A DNA stretch of 62,474 nucleotides from Lentisphaerae bacterium ADurb.Bin242 (lineage in GTDB: Bacteria > Verrucomicrobiota > Lentisphaeria > Victivallales > UBA1829). The notes below the pieces were generated by a model that saw nothing but the letters and a program-made list of their open reading frames with translations, was not told the DNA's origin and searched no databases. This document shows positions 33,557-42,559 of this stretch, piece by piece; position 1 is the first letter of the stretch, and each line of letters starts with the position of its first letter. Where the stretch lies: positions 1 to 62,474 of the forward strand of contig MWCA01000024.1 in the NCBI GenBank assembly GCA_002069785.1. Reading direction: 5' to 3'. Made by a program: the position numbers and the translations under genes.

Positions 33557-34842
33557 ATCCAAATAAATCCGACGCCCTTCTCCGGCTCGACCGCACCCAT
33601 CTGTGGCACCCGTATGCATCCATGACCCGGCCGCCCCCGGTCAATCTGGCGGTTTCCGCCTCCGGGACGCGCATCCGGCTGGCCGACGGCCGGGAACTGA
33701 TCGACGCCATTTCCAGCTGGTGGTGCCTATGCCACGGACACAATCCCCCGAAGATCGTGGAAGCGGTCCGGGCGCAGGCCGAAAAACTCTCCCAGGTCAT
33801 GTTCGCCGGATTCACGCACGAACCGGCGATCCGTCTCGCCGAAAAACTGGTCCGGAAAACGCCAAAGGGACTGAACAAGGTGTTTTTCGCGGACTCCGGG
33901 TCGGTCTGCGTCGAATGCGCCGCGAAAATGGCGATCCAGTATCAGATCGCCGCCGGACGCCGCGGCCGGAAACATCTCGCCTCGGTCCGGGGCGGATATC
34001 ACGGCGACACCGCCGGAGCCATGGCCCTCAGCGATCCCGAAGGGATGCACGAAATGTTCCGGGGCATCCTCCCGAAACATCATTTCGCGCCGCGTCCCGA
34101 GACGCCCTTCGACGGAGAATGGGACCCCGCCGACTTCGCCCCGATGAAACAGCTTCTCGAACGGAAATCGCGCGACATCGCAGCGGTCATCCTTGAACCC
34201 GTTTTTCAGGGCGCCAACGGGATGCGTTTCTACCATCCGCAGTATCTGCGAGAGCTCCGGGCCGAATGCGACCGGCACGGAATTCTCCTGATCCTCGACG
34301 AGATCGCCACCGGGTTCGGGCGGACCGGAAAATTCTTCGCGATGGAACACGCCGGAATCGCTCCGGACATCCTGTGCGTCGGGAAAGGACTCACGGGGGG
34401 AGCCATTACGCTGGCGGCGGTCATCGCATCGGAAACGGTGGCGGAAACCATTTCCGGAACCGCGCCGGGCAAGTTCATGCACGGACCCACGTTCATGGCC
34501 AATCCGCTGGCCTGTGCCGCGGGATGCGCCTCGCTCGACCTGTTCGATGAATACGACTGGGTCGGACGGGTCGAATCCATCCAGAACCAGCTCCGCCGCG
34601 AACTGGAACCCCTCCGCGCCCTTCCGAATGTGAAGGACATCCGGGTGCTGGGCGCAATCGGCGTGGTCGAACTCCGGAAAACGCCTCCTCCGGAAACCAT
34701 TCAGGAAATCGTGTTGGAAACGGGCGTGTGGCTGCGGCCCTTCGAGTCGTGGCTCTACACGATGCCGCCGTTCATCACCGCGCCGGACGAGGTCGCGGCG
34801 ATCACCGGAGCCATGCGGAAAATGGCTCTCCGTTACCACTGA
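33553..34842 (+). CDS. bioA: Adenosylmethionine-8-amino-7-oxononanoate aminotransferase
   Basis: A class III PLP aminotransferase, 429 residues, making 7,8-diaminopelargonate. Family features are L-W-H-P-Y-A-S-M near the N-terminus, S-S-W-W-C-L-C-H-G, R-G-G-Y-H-G-D-T, D-E-I-A-T-G-F-G-R-T-G and the PLP lysine in V-G-K-G-L-T-G-G. The ATG at 33553 overlaps the bioD stop. It is the last biotin gene; the operon encodes the whole route from malonyl-ACP to biotin. Confidence 0.95.
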   Translation: MNPNKSDALLRLDRTHLWHPYASMTRPPPVNLAVSASGTRIRLADGRELIDAISSWWCLCHGHNPPKIVEAVRAQAEKLSQVMFAGFTHEPAIRLAEKLVRKTPKGLNKVFFADSGSVCVECAAKMAIQYQIAAGRRGRKHLASVRGGYHGDTAGAMALSDPEGMHEMFRGILPKHHFAPRPETPFDGEWDPADFAPMKQLLERKSRDIAAVILEPVFQGANGMRFYHPQYLRELRAECDRHGILLILDEIATGFGRTGKFFAMEHAGIAPDILCVGKGLTGGAITLAAVIASETVAETISGTAPGKFMHGPTFMANPLACAAGCASLDLFDEYDWVGRVESIQNQLRRELEPLRALPNVKDIRVLGAIGVVELRKTPPPETIQEIVLETGVWLRPFESWLYTMPPFITAPDEVAAITGAMRKMALRYH

Positions 34843-34867
34843 AATCGGCAGAATAGAAGGATTTTTC

Positions 34868-35764
34868 ATGGCACCCATCCCTCGGAAACGTTCTCTTCTC
34901 TCGTTTTTCCGGTCCTCCCCCGGACGCCTGTGGAAAGCGGGAGTGATCTGTCTCCTGCTGTTCGTGTTCTTCACGCTGGCCGGGAGCGGCTACTATGCTT
35001 TCGAGGTCGAGCCCAACACGATCACCCTCCGAAACCAGACCATTTATCTGAAGAACTGGCGTCCGGAGCACGACGGTCTCCGGGTCATGCTGATCAGCGA
35101 CATCCATCAGGGCAAAACCCCCGCCGCCTTCGCCCGTCTCGAAAAGATTGTGGAAATGGCGAACCGGTGCGAACCGGACCTGGTGTTCCTGCTGGGCGAC
35201 TACATCGGGGAAGCCGGACGCCGCTCCACGCCGGAAAACACCGCGGAAGTGCTGTCCGGACTGAAAAGCAAATACGGCACCTACGCGGTCCTCGGCAACC
35301 ATGACTGGTGGTACGACGGCATGAGGGTCCGCCGCGCCCTCGAAAAATATCATATCCCCGTGCTCGAAAACGAGTGCGTCCTGGGCGAGATCAAAGGGAA
35401 GAAGCTGAACATCCTCGGCCTGCCGGACCGCCAGACACGGCCATGGATTCTGGAAAAAGGAATCGCCGGAACGGATGAAAACCATCCGACTCTCGTGCTG
35501 TCCCATTCGCCGGACTATTTCCGGGAGGTGAAAATTCCCTTCGAACTGATGGTGTCCGGACACACCCACGGCGGGCAGATCGCCCTGCCCTTCCTCGGGC
35601 CGCTGTTCGTGCCGTCGGACTACGGGAAGGAACATGCGAAGGGGCTGCTCGACGCCGGACAGCAGAAGCTGTTCATCACGGCCGGAGTGGGGACGTCCCT
35701 GCTTCCGGCCCGGTTCCTGTGTCCGCCGGAGATCGTCCTTCTGACGCTCCGCCGCGCCGAATGA
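34868..35764 (+). CDS. Membrane-anchored metallophosphoesterase
   Basis: A 298-residue protein with a transmembrane segment at about residues 23-40 and a calcineurin-like phosphoesterase domain facing either the periplasm or the cytoplasm. The dimetal site motifs are all present: I-S-D-I-H-Q, L-L-G-D-Y, G-N-H-D-W-W, L-S-H-S-P-D, and S-G-H-T-H-G-G-Q. This architecture resembles YkuE/LpxH-like phosphoesterases that act on UDP-diacylglucosamine or other phospho-lipids. The substrate is not assigned. It is separated from bioA by 25 bases. Confidence 0.9.
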   Translation: MAPIPRKRSLLSFFRSSPGRLWKAGVICLLLFVFFTLAGSGYYAFEVEPNTITLRNQTIYLKNWRPEHDGLRVMLISDIHQGKTPAAFARLEKIVEMANRCEPDLVFLLGDYIGEAGRRSTPENTAEVLSGLKSKYGTYAVLGNHDWWYDGMRVRRALEKYHIPVLENECVLGEIKGKKLNILGLPDRQTRPWILEKGIAGTDENHPTLVLSHSPDYFREVKIPFELMVSGHTHGGQIALPFLGPLFVPSDYGKEHAKGLLDAGQQKLFITAGVGTSLLPARFLCPPEIVLLTLRRAE

Positions 35765-35809
35765 TCTTTTTGGTTTCCTTTCTTCCGGAACCGGAACGTA
35801 CCGAAATAA

Positions 35810-35823
35810 TTAGACATTTCTAA
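35810..35823. promoter_or_regulatory. Possible DtxR-family operator
   Basis: TTAGA-N4-TCTAA is a perfect palindrome ten bases upstream of the predicted -35 of the DtxR-feoB operon. It resembles the TTAG/CTAA arms of DtxR/IdeR boxes, and autoregulation by the metal-loaded regulator is plausible. Confidence 0.4.
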
Positions 35824-35832
35824 AGGCGCCGG

Positions 35833-35861
35833 TTGAAAAAATGGAACACCGGGTGTATCTT
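35833..35861 (+). promoter_or_regulatory. Predicted promoter of the dtxR-feoB operon
   Basis: TTGAAA (35833-35838), a 17-base spacer and TATCTT (35856-35861), the same -10 as at the oxidoreductase gene. Confidence 0.6.
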
Positions 35862-35901
35862 ACCGGGGAAAACAAAATGATAACCCCAAGAAGCCGACAA
35901 T

Positions 35902-36624
35902 ATGCAGAATGAACCGATTTCCAGCAGCCTGGAAGATTATCTCGAAGCGATTGCCGAGATCATTGAAGCCAAAGGACATGCGCATACCAAAGATATCGCG
36001 GACCGCATGAACGTCAAGATGCCGTCCGTCACCAACGCCATCCAGATGCTTGCCGCTAAAGGGCTGATCCGCTACCAGTCCCACGCCCCGGTCACGCTGA
36101 CCGTCCGGGGGACGGAACGGGCGGCGGTCATCCGGCTCCGGCATGCCGCGCTGAAAAATTTCTTCCGCACGCTTCTGAAGCTGGAGGAAAAGGAGTCGAA
36201 TGAAACGGCCTGTAAAGTGGAACATATCGTCGGCGAAAAAGTCATGTCCCGGTTCGTCACGCTGACGGAAGCCATCCTGAACCGGCCGGATTGTGCGGGC
36301 CTCCGTGAATACCTGAATACCTCCATGCCGACCATTTCGGCCAACTCGCCGGAAGACGTGGTGCCGCTGGACACTCTGGAGGTCGGACAGTCCGGCGTCG
36401 TCGCCCATGTCAGCAGCAACCTCCGCGGCATCAAGAAGTTCGCCGATCTCGGACTGGTCTCCGGAACGCTTCTGACCATGGAGGGGCACGCTCCCTTCGG
36501 AGACCTCATGAGAGTCCGGGTCATGGGCAGCAGCCTTTCCATGCGCTCCCGGGACGCCGCCCAGATCTGGGTCCATCTCGCCAAGGGAATTTCCGACGAC
36601 CATACTCAGGAAATCATTCTATAA
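35902..36624 (+). CDS. DtxR-family metal-dependent regulator with FeoA-like domain
   Basis: A 240-residue regulator. Residues 1-70 form the winged helix (S-L-E-D-Y-L-E-A-I, T-K-D-I-A-D-R-M-N-V-K-M-P-S-V-T). The dimerisation and metal-binding region follows (C-K-V-E-H-I-V-G). Residues about 155-230 are an SH3-like FeoA domain (L-E-V-G-Q-S-G-V-V, L-G-L-V-S-G-T). Such proteins repress ferrous iron or manganese transporters when metal is abundant. The gene directly precedes feoB. No separate feoA is seen, so the fused domain may also serve FeoB. Confidence 0.9.
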   Translation: MQNEPISSSLEDYLEAIAEIIEAKGHAHTKDIADRMNVKMPSVTNAIQMLAAKGLIRYQSHAPVTLTVRGTERAAVIRLRHAALKNFFRTLLKLEEKESNETACKVEHIVGEKVMSRFVTLTEAILNRPDCAGLREYLNTSMPTISANSPEDVVPLDTLEVGQSGVVAHVSSNLRGIKKFADLGLVSGTLLTMEGHAPFGDLMRVRVMGSSLSMRSRDAAQIWVHLAKGISDDHTQEIIL

Positions 36625-36640
36625 GGATCTGATCACATAT

Positions 36641-38767
36641 ATGAAACAAACGTTTCGTGTTGCCCTGGCCGGAAATCCGAACTGCGGGAAAACCACGATT
36701 TTCAACCTTCTGACCGGCGCACACCAGCACGTCGGAAATTATCCGGGCGTCACCGTGGAACGGAAAAGCGGAACGGTTCATATCGGCGTTCTGGAAGTGG
36801 AAGTCATCGATCTTCCGGGCATTTACAGTCTTTCCTCCTCTTCGCCGGAGGAAAAAGTGGCGTTCAAGGAGCTGATGAACACCCCCGTGGACCTGATCCT
36901 GAACATCGTGGACGCCTCCAATCCGCAGAGGAACCTGTATCTCACTACGCAGCTGGCGGAGCTCGGCATCCCCATGCTGCTGGTCTTCAACATGGCGGAC
37001 GACGCCTACCGGCGGGGCCTCAAGTTCAACCTTCCGGTTCTGGAACACTACTTCGGGGTGCCGATCGTCCGCACAGTCGGCGCAAAAGGGATCGGCGTCG
37101 AACACATGAAACACGTGCTCGGACATCAGCTCTCCGCCCCGGAACGCAAGCTGCCTTCCCCTCTCCGCTACGGTCCGTATCTGGACCCGGCGATCCAGGA
37201 GCTGACCGCCCGGATCGAGTCGCTCGAACCGCCGTTCACCTCGAGGATTCCCGCCCGGTACTTCGCCATCAAGCTGCTGGAAGGCGACGAGGCCATCTGC
37301 CGCATGCCCCCGTTCGCCCCTCTGCTGGACGATACGGCAAAAACCCGTGAAAAACTGGCGGTCCGTCTGGGCGCCGAAATCGAAACCATCCTGCCGGACA
37401 GCCGTTACGGAATGATCTCCGGGGCCTGCCGCGAAGCCATCCGCATCACCAACGAACGCCGCCGCCAGATTTCCGACGACATCGACCGTTTCTTCACCAA
37501 CCGCTATCTCGGACTTCCCATCTTCCTCGGCGTCATGTTCCTGATTTTCTTCCTGACATTCTCCTGCGCCCAGCCGCTGGTGTACCTCCTGGAAAGATTT
37601 TTCGGCTCTCTCGCGGAGACCATCAACCAGTTCTGGCCCTCCGGAAAGATGGATTTCGTCCGGGCTCTTCTTACCGACGGAATCATCGGCGGCGTGGGCG
37701 GCGTCCTGGTCTTTCTGCCCAACATCGTGTTCCTGTTTCTCGGGATCGCCTTTCTGGAAGGCACCGGATACATGGCGCGCGCGGCTTATGTCATGGACGG
37801 CTTCATGCACCGTTTCGGCCTCCACGGCAAGAGCTTCATCCCGATGCTGCTCGGATTCGGATGCACGGTCCCCGCGGTCATGGCCACCCGGAGCATCGAA
37901 TCCGAGAAGGACCGTCTGACCACCATCATGGTCCTGCCGCTGATGAGCTGCGGGGCGCGCCTGCCGATCTACTCGCTGCTGATTCCCGCATTTTTCCCGG
38001 AGAAGTTCCAGGCGCTCATGATGTGGACCATCTACATCATCGGCATTCTAGTGGCGCTGGCGGGCGCGCGCATCCTCAAATCCACTCTCTTCAAGGGCGG
38101 CGACGAGGTCTACGTGATGGAACTGCCGCCCTACCGGATGCCCACGTTCCGCAGTCTCCTGCTGCACATGTGGGAGCGCACGGTCCTGTATCTGAGAAAG
38201 GCCGGAACCCTGATCCTCGCGGCATCGATCGTCCTGTATCTCCTCAACACCTTGCCGGTCAAGACGCACTACTCGAAAAACTACGAGGAGCAGATCGCCG
38301 CCCTGGAAAAACAGCCGGCCCGGCCGGAAATTCAGGAGAAAATCCGCACGCTCCAGGCGGAACGGAACCTCGAAAAGCTGGAATATTCTTTCGCCGGACG
38401 CATCGGACGGGGGCTTTCGCATATCCTCCATCCGCTCGGATTCGACTGGCAGGTAAGTTCCGCCCTGATCGGGGCGTTCGCCGCCAAGGAACTGTTCGTT
38501 TCGCAGCTGGGAATCCTGTATTCCGTGGCGGACAGCGACGGGGGCGCTTCGTCGCTTCAGGCGAAACTGAAAGGACAATATACTCCGCTCCAGGCTTTCT
38601 GTATCATGCTGTTCTGCCTGATTTCGATTCCCTGCGTCGGAACGATGGCGGTGGTCCGGCGCGAAACGGGCTCCAGCTTTCTGACCTTCCTCCAGTTCGC
38701 GGGGCTGACCCTGGCGGCCTACTTCCTGACGCTGATCGTCTATCAGGTCGGCAGGCTCTTTTTCTGA
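36641..38767 (+). CDS. feoB: Ferrous iron transport protein B
   Basis: A 708-residue inner-membrane Fe(II) importer. The N-terminal G domain has G-N-P-N-C-G-K-T-T (G1), T-V-E-R-K (G2), D-L-P-G (G3) and N-M-A-D-D (G4). Then come the GDI helices and a transmembrane domain with two Gate motifs (G-F-G-C-T-V-P-A-V-M-A-T-R and, later, I-S-I-P-C-V-G-T). Length and motif order agree with canonical FeoB. The regulator gene lies 16 bases upstream. Ferrous iron uptake fits an anaerobe with many Fe-S proteins in this window. Confidence 0.96.
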   Translation: MKQTFRVALAGNPNCGKTTIFNLLTGAHQHVGNYPGVTVERKSGTVHIGVLEVEVIDLPGIYSLSSSSPEEKVAFKELMNTPVDLILNIVDASNPQRNLYLTTQLAELGIPMLLVFNMADDAYRRGLKFNLPVLEHYFGVPIVRTVGAKGIGVEHMKHVLGHQLSAPERKLPSPLRYGPYLDPAIQELTARIESLEPPFTSRIPARYFAIKLLEGDEAICRMPPFAPLLDDTAKTREKLAVRLGAEIETILPDSRYGMISGACREAIRITNERRRQISDDIDRFFTNRYLGLPIFLGVMFLIFFLTFSCAQPLVYLLERFFGSLAETINQFWPSGKMDFVRALLTDGIIGGVGGVLVFLPNIVFLFLGIAFLEGTGYMARAAYVMDGFMHRFGLHGKSFIPMLLGFGCTVPAVMATRSIESEKDRLTTIMVLPLMSCGARLPIYSLLIPAFFPEKFQALMMWTIYIIGILVALAGARILKSTLFKGGDEVYVMELPPYRMPTFRSLLLHMWERTVLYLRKAGTLILAASIVLYLLNTLPVKTHYSKNYEEQIAALEKQPARPEIQEKIRTLQAERNLEKLEYSFAGRIGRGLSHILHPLGFDWQVSSALIGAFAAKELFVSQLGILYSVADSDGGASSLQAKLKGQYTPLQAFCIMLFCLISIPCVGTMAVVRRETGSSFLTFLQFAGLTLAAYFLTLIVYQVGRLFF

Positions 38768-38816
38768 CAGAGGCGGCAGATTTTTCATAAAAAACAATTT
38801 TTTCGTTAAAAAAAAG

Positions 38817-38844
38817 TTGAATATGGCCCGCTGTGAAGTATATT
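38817..38844 (+). promoter_or_regulatory. Predicted promoter of rplU-purC
   Basis: TTGAAT (38817-38822), a 16-base spacer and TATATT (38839-38844), preceded by A-rich tracts resembling an UP element. The leader is about 60 bases. Confidence 0.65.
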
Positions 38845-38908
38845 AAAAGGCTTTGGAACAGAAAAATTCAGAAACGGAAAACAGATAACTAAATGTCAGG
38901 AGTTTCTT

Positions 38909-39217
38909 ATGTATGCAGTCATCGCCAGTGGCGGAAAACAGTTTAAAGTCCAGGAACAGGATGTCGTGACGATGGAACGCCTCGAAGGCGAAGCCGGAAC
39001 GAAAATCGCATTCAGCGAAGTGCTCGCCGTCGGCGAAGGCGCCGACCTCAAAGTCGGAACGCCGACCGTGGCCGGAGCGAAAGTCGAGGGGGAAATCGTC
39101 GAACATCTCCGCGGCCCCAAGCTCATCGCCTTCAAGATCAAACGCCGCAAAGGCGAACGCAAGCGCAAGGGTCACCGCCAGGAACTTACCAAGGTGAAAA
39201 TCACATCCATTGCCTGA
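38909..39217 (+). CDS. rplU: 50S ribosomal protein L21
   Basis: A 102-residue ribosomal protein. The N-terminus M-Y-A-V-I-A-S-G-G-K-Q-F-K-V and the basic C-terminal K-R-R-K-G-E-R-K-R-K-G-H-R-Q signature identify L21. In most bacteria rpmA (L27) follows; here the next gene is purC after ten bases. AGGAG precedes the ATG. Confidence 0.97.
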   Translation: MYAVIASGGKQFKVQEQDVVTMERLEGEAGTKIAFSEVLAVGEGADLKVGTPTVAGAKVEGEIVEHLRGPKLIAFKIKRRKGERKRKGHRQELTKVKITSIA

Positions 39218-39227
39218 GGTGCATCCG

Positions 39228-40127
39228 ATGAAGTACGATTCCAACGGAGCCTTGCTTGCCACGGAGATTCCCGGACTTCCGGCGCCTCACCGCGGCAAAG
39301 TGCGCGACATCTACGATCTGGGCGACTCCCTTCTCTTCATCGCGACCGACCGCATCAGCGCGTTCGACTGCGTGATGCCCAACGGAATTCCCGACAAGGG
39401 GCGCGTCCTCACTTCCATGTCGCTTTTCTGGTTCGAGTTCCTTTCGTGGATGCCGAACCATCTGCTCTGTTGGGATGCCGCCGACTTCCCCGCTTCCCTC
39501 AAAAGCGTCGCAAAGGATCTGGCCGGACGCTCCATGATCGTGAAGAAAGCCAAAACCATTCCGCTGGAATGCATCGTCCGCGGCTACCTGATCGGCAGCG
39601 GCTGGAAAGACTACCAGAAGACCGGCAAAGTCTGCGGAATCTCCCTTCCCGCCGGTTACCAGCAGGCGCAGAAGCTGGCCGAACCGCTCTTCACGCCTTC
39701 CACCAAAGCGGACTCCGGACACGATGAAAACATCAGTTTCGAGACCGCCTGCAAGGTCGTCGGCAAAGAAAGAGCGGAAAAAATCTCCGGCTACACCCTC
39801 CGGATCTACAAGGAAGCGGCCGCCCATGCGGAAAAGTGCGGCATCATTCTGGCGGACACCAAGTTCGAATTCGGAGATTTCAACGGCGAAATCATTCTGA
39901 TCGACGAAGTTCTCACTCCCGATTCCAGCCGGTTCTGGCCGAAGAGCGAGTACCGTATCGGGTGCAGTCCGCCAAGCCTGGACAAACAGTTCGTCCGGGA
40001 TTATCTGGAAGGGCTGGACTGGGACAAGACTCCGCCCGCGCCGGAGCTTCCGCAGGAGATCGTCATGAAAACGCGTGATAAATATTTGAGCGCCCTCAAG
40101 TCGCTGAGCGGAAAGACGCTTTCCTGA
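39228..40127 (+). CDS. purC: Phosphoribosylaminoimidazole-succinocarboxamide synthase
   Basis: SAICAR synthetase of purine biosynthesis, 299 residues. Motifs are H-R-G-K-V-R-D-I-Y-D, A-T-D-R-I-S-A-F-D, E-C-I-V-R-G-Y-L-I-G-S, D-T-K-F-E-F-G and D-E-V-L-T-P-D-S-S-R-F-W. The ATG at 39228 follows a GAGGT; an upstream in-frame codon at 39210 overlaps rplU and is less likely. The length of 299 matches the longer eukaryote-like/Bacteroidota type. It ends before a strong terminator. Confidence 0.97.
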   Translation: MKYDSNGALLATEIPGLPAPHRGKVRDIYDLGDSLLFIATDRISAFDCVMPNGIPDKGRVLTSMSLFWFEFLSWMPNHLLCWDAADFPASLKSVAKDLAGRSMIVKKAKTIPLECIVRGYLIGSGWKDYQKTGKVCGISLPAGYQQAQKLAEPLFTPSTKADSGHDENISFETACKVVGKERAEKISGYTLRIYKEAAAHAEKCGIILADTKFEFGDFNGEIILIDEVLTPDSSRFWPKSEYRIGCSPPSLDKQFVRDYLEGLDWDKTPPAPELPQEIVMKTRDKYLSALKSLSGKTLS

Positions 40128-40150
40128 TATTTTCACTTTTCAGAAATCCA

Positions 40151-40190
40151 TCCGGAGCTTGAGGTAAAATCCAACTCCGGTTCTTTTTTT
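40151..40190 (+). terminator. Intrinsic terminator after purC
   Basis: CCGGAG (40152-40157) pairs with CTCCGG (40175-40180), extended by TTG/CAA with a bulge, followed by TTCTTTTTTT. Confidence 0.8.
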
Positions 40191-40215
40191 ACGAATACGA
40201 AAGGAAAATCCAACG

Positions 40216-41379
40216 ATGAAACAGGAAGACAAGGCACCCTCCGGACCCGGCGTCGGACTCGTTTCCTCGCAGGATTTTCATTTCGGCGACAGCCCGGAGG
40301 ACGTCCTCCATCTCGACTGCGGCAAAACGCTGCGCGGAGTCAACATCCGCTACGAAACCTACGGCACGCTCAATGTCGACAAGTCCAACGCGATCCTGGT
40401 GGAACACGCCCTGACCGGAGACGCCCATCTGGCCGGCTACCACTCGGAAACGGACAAGAAGTCCGGCTGGTGGGACCCCATGGTCGGGCCGGGACGCCCC
40501 TTCGACACCAATAAATATTTCATTATCTGCAGCAACATCCTCGGCGGCTGCTCCGGCTCGACCGGTCCCAGCTCCATCAATCCGGACACCGGCAAACCCT
40601 ACCGCATGAATTTTCCGGTCATCACCATCGCGGACATGGTCCGGGCGCAGAAACGGCTGATCGACCACCTCGGAATCAAAAAACTCCTGACCGTCGTCGG
40701 CGGTTCCATGGGCGGAATGCTCGCCGTCCAGTGGCCCATCCTGTATCCGGACGCCGTGCGGAGCGTTACTCCGATCGCCACCGCCATCCAGATCACGGCG
40801 CAGTCCATCGCCTTCAACTGGGTCGGGCGCGAAGCCATCATGGCCGATCCCGGCTGGAACCACGGCAACTACACCGAGCAGCCGCAGAAGGGACTGGCGA
40901 TCGCCCGGATGCTCGCGCACATCACCTACCTGAGCGACGAGTCCATGAGCAATAAATTCGGACGCGAACTCCAGTCGGCCGAAGACTACTCGTTCAACTT
41001 CAACATGGACTTCCGGGTGGAAAGCTATTTGAACTACCAGGGCAGCCGTTTCGTGGAGCGTTTCGATGCGAATTCCTACCTCTACATCACGCGCGCCATC
41101 GACTATTTCGACGTGTCGGACGGAACGGGAGGGGACTACGCGAAAGCCTTCCGGGACGTCAAGTGCCCTTTCCTGATCGTCTCCTTCTCCAGCGACTGGC
41201 TCTTCCCCGAATACCAGTCCCGGAGTCTCGCCCGCATTCTGCTCGAAAACGGCAACGACGTGACCCTGTGCAACATCAAATCCGGATACGGCCACGACGC
41301 CTTCCTGCTGGAATATGAAACGCTGGGCAGGCTCATCACCGGATTCCTGATCAATATCTCGCAGGAGGTGTCCTCATGA
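40216..41379 (+). CDS. metX: Homoserine O-acetyltransferase
   Basis: An alpha/beta-hydrolase-fold acyltransferase, 387 residues, that activates homoserine for methionine synthesis. The nucleophile Ser is in V-G-G-S-M-G-G-M. Other MetX signatures are N-A-I-L-V-E-H-A-L-T-G-D, G-P-G-R-P-F-D-T, G-C-S-G-S-T-G-P and the C-terminal G-Y-G-H-D-A-F-L. It starts after AAGGAAA and its stop overlaps the metW start. Whether acetyl- or succinyl-CoA is used cannot be seen; the family default is acetyl-CoA. Confidence 0.94.
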   Translation: MKQEDKAPSGPGVGLVSSQDFHFGDSPEDVLHLDCGKTLRGVNIRYETYGTLNVDKSNAILVEHALTGDAHLAGYHSETDKKSGWWDPMVGPGRPFDTNKYFIICSNILGGCSGSTGPSSINPDTGKPYRMNFPVITIADMVRAQKRLIDHLGIKKLLTVVGGSMGGMLAVQWPILYPDAVRSVTPIATAIQITAQSIAFNWVGREAIMADPGWNHGNYTEQPQKGLAIARMLAHITYLSDESMSNKFGRELQSAEDYSFNFNMDFRVESYLNYQGSRFVERFDANSYLYITRAIDYFDVSDGTGGDYAKAFRDVKCPFLIVSFSSDWLFPEYQSRSLARILLENGNDVTLCNIKSGYGHDAFLLEYETLGRLITGFLINISQEVSS

Positions 41380-42008
41380 CCTTGAACGTCAAATTCCAGG
41401 AAGCCGATGCGCTGATCACCCGCTCCGACCTGGCCGCCATTGCGCAGATGATCCCCCGGGAGGCCAAAATCCTCGACCTGGGCTGCGGCTCGGGACGTCT
41501 CCTGAAAGCGCTCAAAACCCTCCGCAACGCCAAAGTCATGGGCGTGGAACGCGATCAGGACAAGATCATCGAATGCGTGCAGCGGGGCGTTCCCGTGGTC
41601 GAGGCCGATTTGAATGAAGACCTTTTCGAGTTTCCGGACCACAGTTTCGATTATGTGATCCTGAGCCGGACCCTTCAGACGGTCACCTACCCGGACCGTC
41701 TTCTGAGTGAAATGCTCCGGATCGGAACCCACGGGATCATCAGCTTCATGAACTTCGGACAGCTGGAGGCGCGCCTCCAGCTGCTGTTCGGCAACATGCC
41801 CGTGACGAAAAGCCTGCCGGTGAAATGGTATGAAACCGAGAACATCCATCCCGGCACGCTCGGCGATTTCCGGGACCTTTGCAAAGACCGCGGCATCCGG
41901 ATCATCAAAGAGATTCCGATCTCCCAGGAGGGCGACTTTCTGCGTTTCTTCACGCCCCTGTGGCCGAACCTCTTCGCCTCCAACTGTATCTTCGTGATCT
42001 CAAAATGA
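41376..42008 (+). CDS. metW: Methionine biosynthesis protein MetW
   Basis: A 210-residue methyltransferase-fold protein that usually forms a complex with MetX. The SAM-like motif L-D-L-G-C-G-S-G-R-L-L and D-Y-V-I-L-S-R-T-L-Q are present, and the C-terminal half carries the MetW pattern G-Q-L-E-A-R-L-Q-L-L-F-G-N-M-P-V-T...W-Y-E-T-E-N-I-H. The ATGA overlap with metX indicates translational coupling. Confidence 0.93.
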   Translation: MTLNVKFQEADALITRSDLAAIAQMIPREAKILDLGCGSGRLLKALKTLRNAKVMGVERDQDKIIECVQRGVPVVEADLNEDLFEFPDHSFDYVILSRTLQTVTYPDRLLSEMLRIGTHGIISFMNFGQLEARLQLLFGNMPVTKSLPVKWYETENIHPGTLGDFRDLCKDRGIRIIKEIPISQEGDFLRFFTPLWPNLFASNCIFVISK

Positions 42009-42559
42009 CGGCGCTGCGATCATTTCCGCCGTCGGCGGCCCCGGGCGTGCGCGTATTGATTCTCGGCTCCATGCCCGGAGAGGAGTCCCAGCGGCGGCAA
42101 CAGTATTACGCCCATCCCCGGAACGCGTTCTGGGGGATCATGGGCGAGCTTTTCGGATTTTCCCCCGGCCTCCCCTACCCCGAACGCCTTGCGCACCTGA
42201 AAAAGTGCCGGGTCGCGCTGTGGGATACGCTGGCAAGCTGCGAACGGAAGGGCAGTCTGGACTCCGATATCCGCGTTCCCGAGCCCAACGACATTGCCGG
42301 GCTTCTGGCCGAATACGTCTCGATCACGCACATCTTCTGCAACGGAACGGCTGCTTTCCAGTTCCTGAAACGCTATCACGCCCCGCTTTTCCGCGGAAAA
42401 CAGACTATCCTCCGCCTGCCGTCGACCAGTCCGGCGGCAGCCCGTTTCAGCTATGAGGAAAAACTGGAAATGTGGCGTATCGTCCTGGATACGGCCCGGG
42501 CGGACGGCGCTCCCGGAATTTTCCCCGTCAGGAATCCTTCCGGACCCGCACCTGTCTGA
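42005..42559 (+). CDS. Hypoxanthine-DNA glycosylase (UDG superfamily, family 6)
   Basis: A 184-residue repair enzyme expected to remove deaminated adenine (hypoxanthine) from DNA. The N-terminal I-L-G-S-M-P-G-E-E-S, the Y-Y-A-H-P-R-N-A-F-W signature and the terminal R-L-P-S-T-S-P-A-A-A...Y-E-E-K-L-E-M-W match this subfamily rather than MUG. The ATG overlaps the metW stop. The last 32 bases overlap the 3' end of the convergent U32-like gene. Confidence 0.9.
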   Translation: MTALRSFPPSAAPGVRVLILGSMPGEESQRRQQYYAHPRNAFWGIMGELFGFSPGLPYPERLAHLKKCRVALWDTLASCERKGSLDSDIRVPEPNDIAGLLAEYVSITHIFCNGTAAFQFLKRYHAPLFRGKQTILRLPSTSPAAARFSYEEKLEMWRIVLDTARADGAPGIFPVRNPSGPAPV

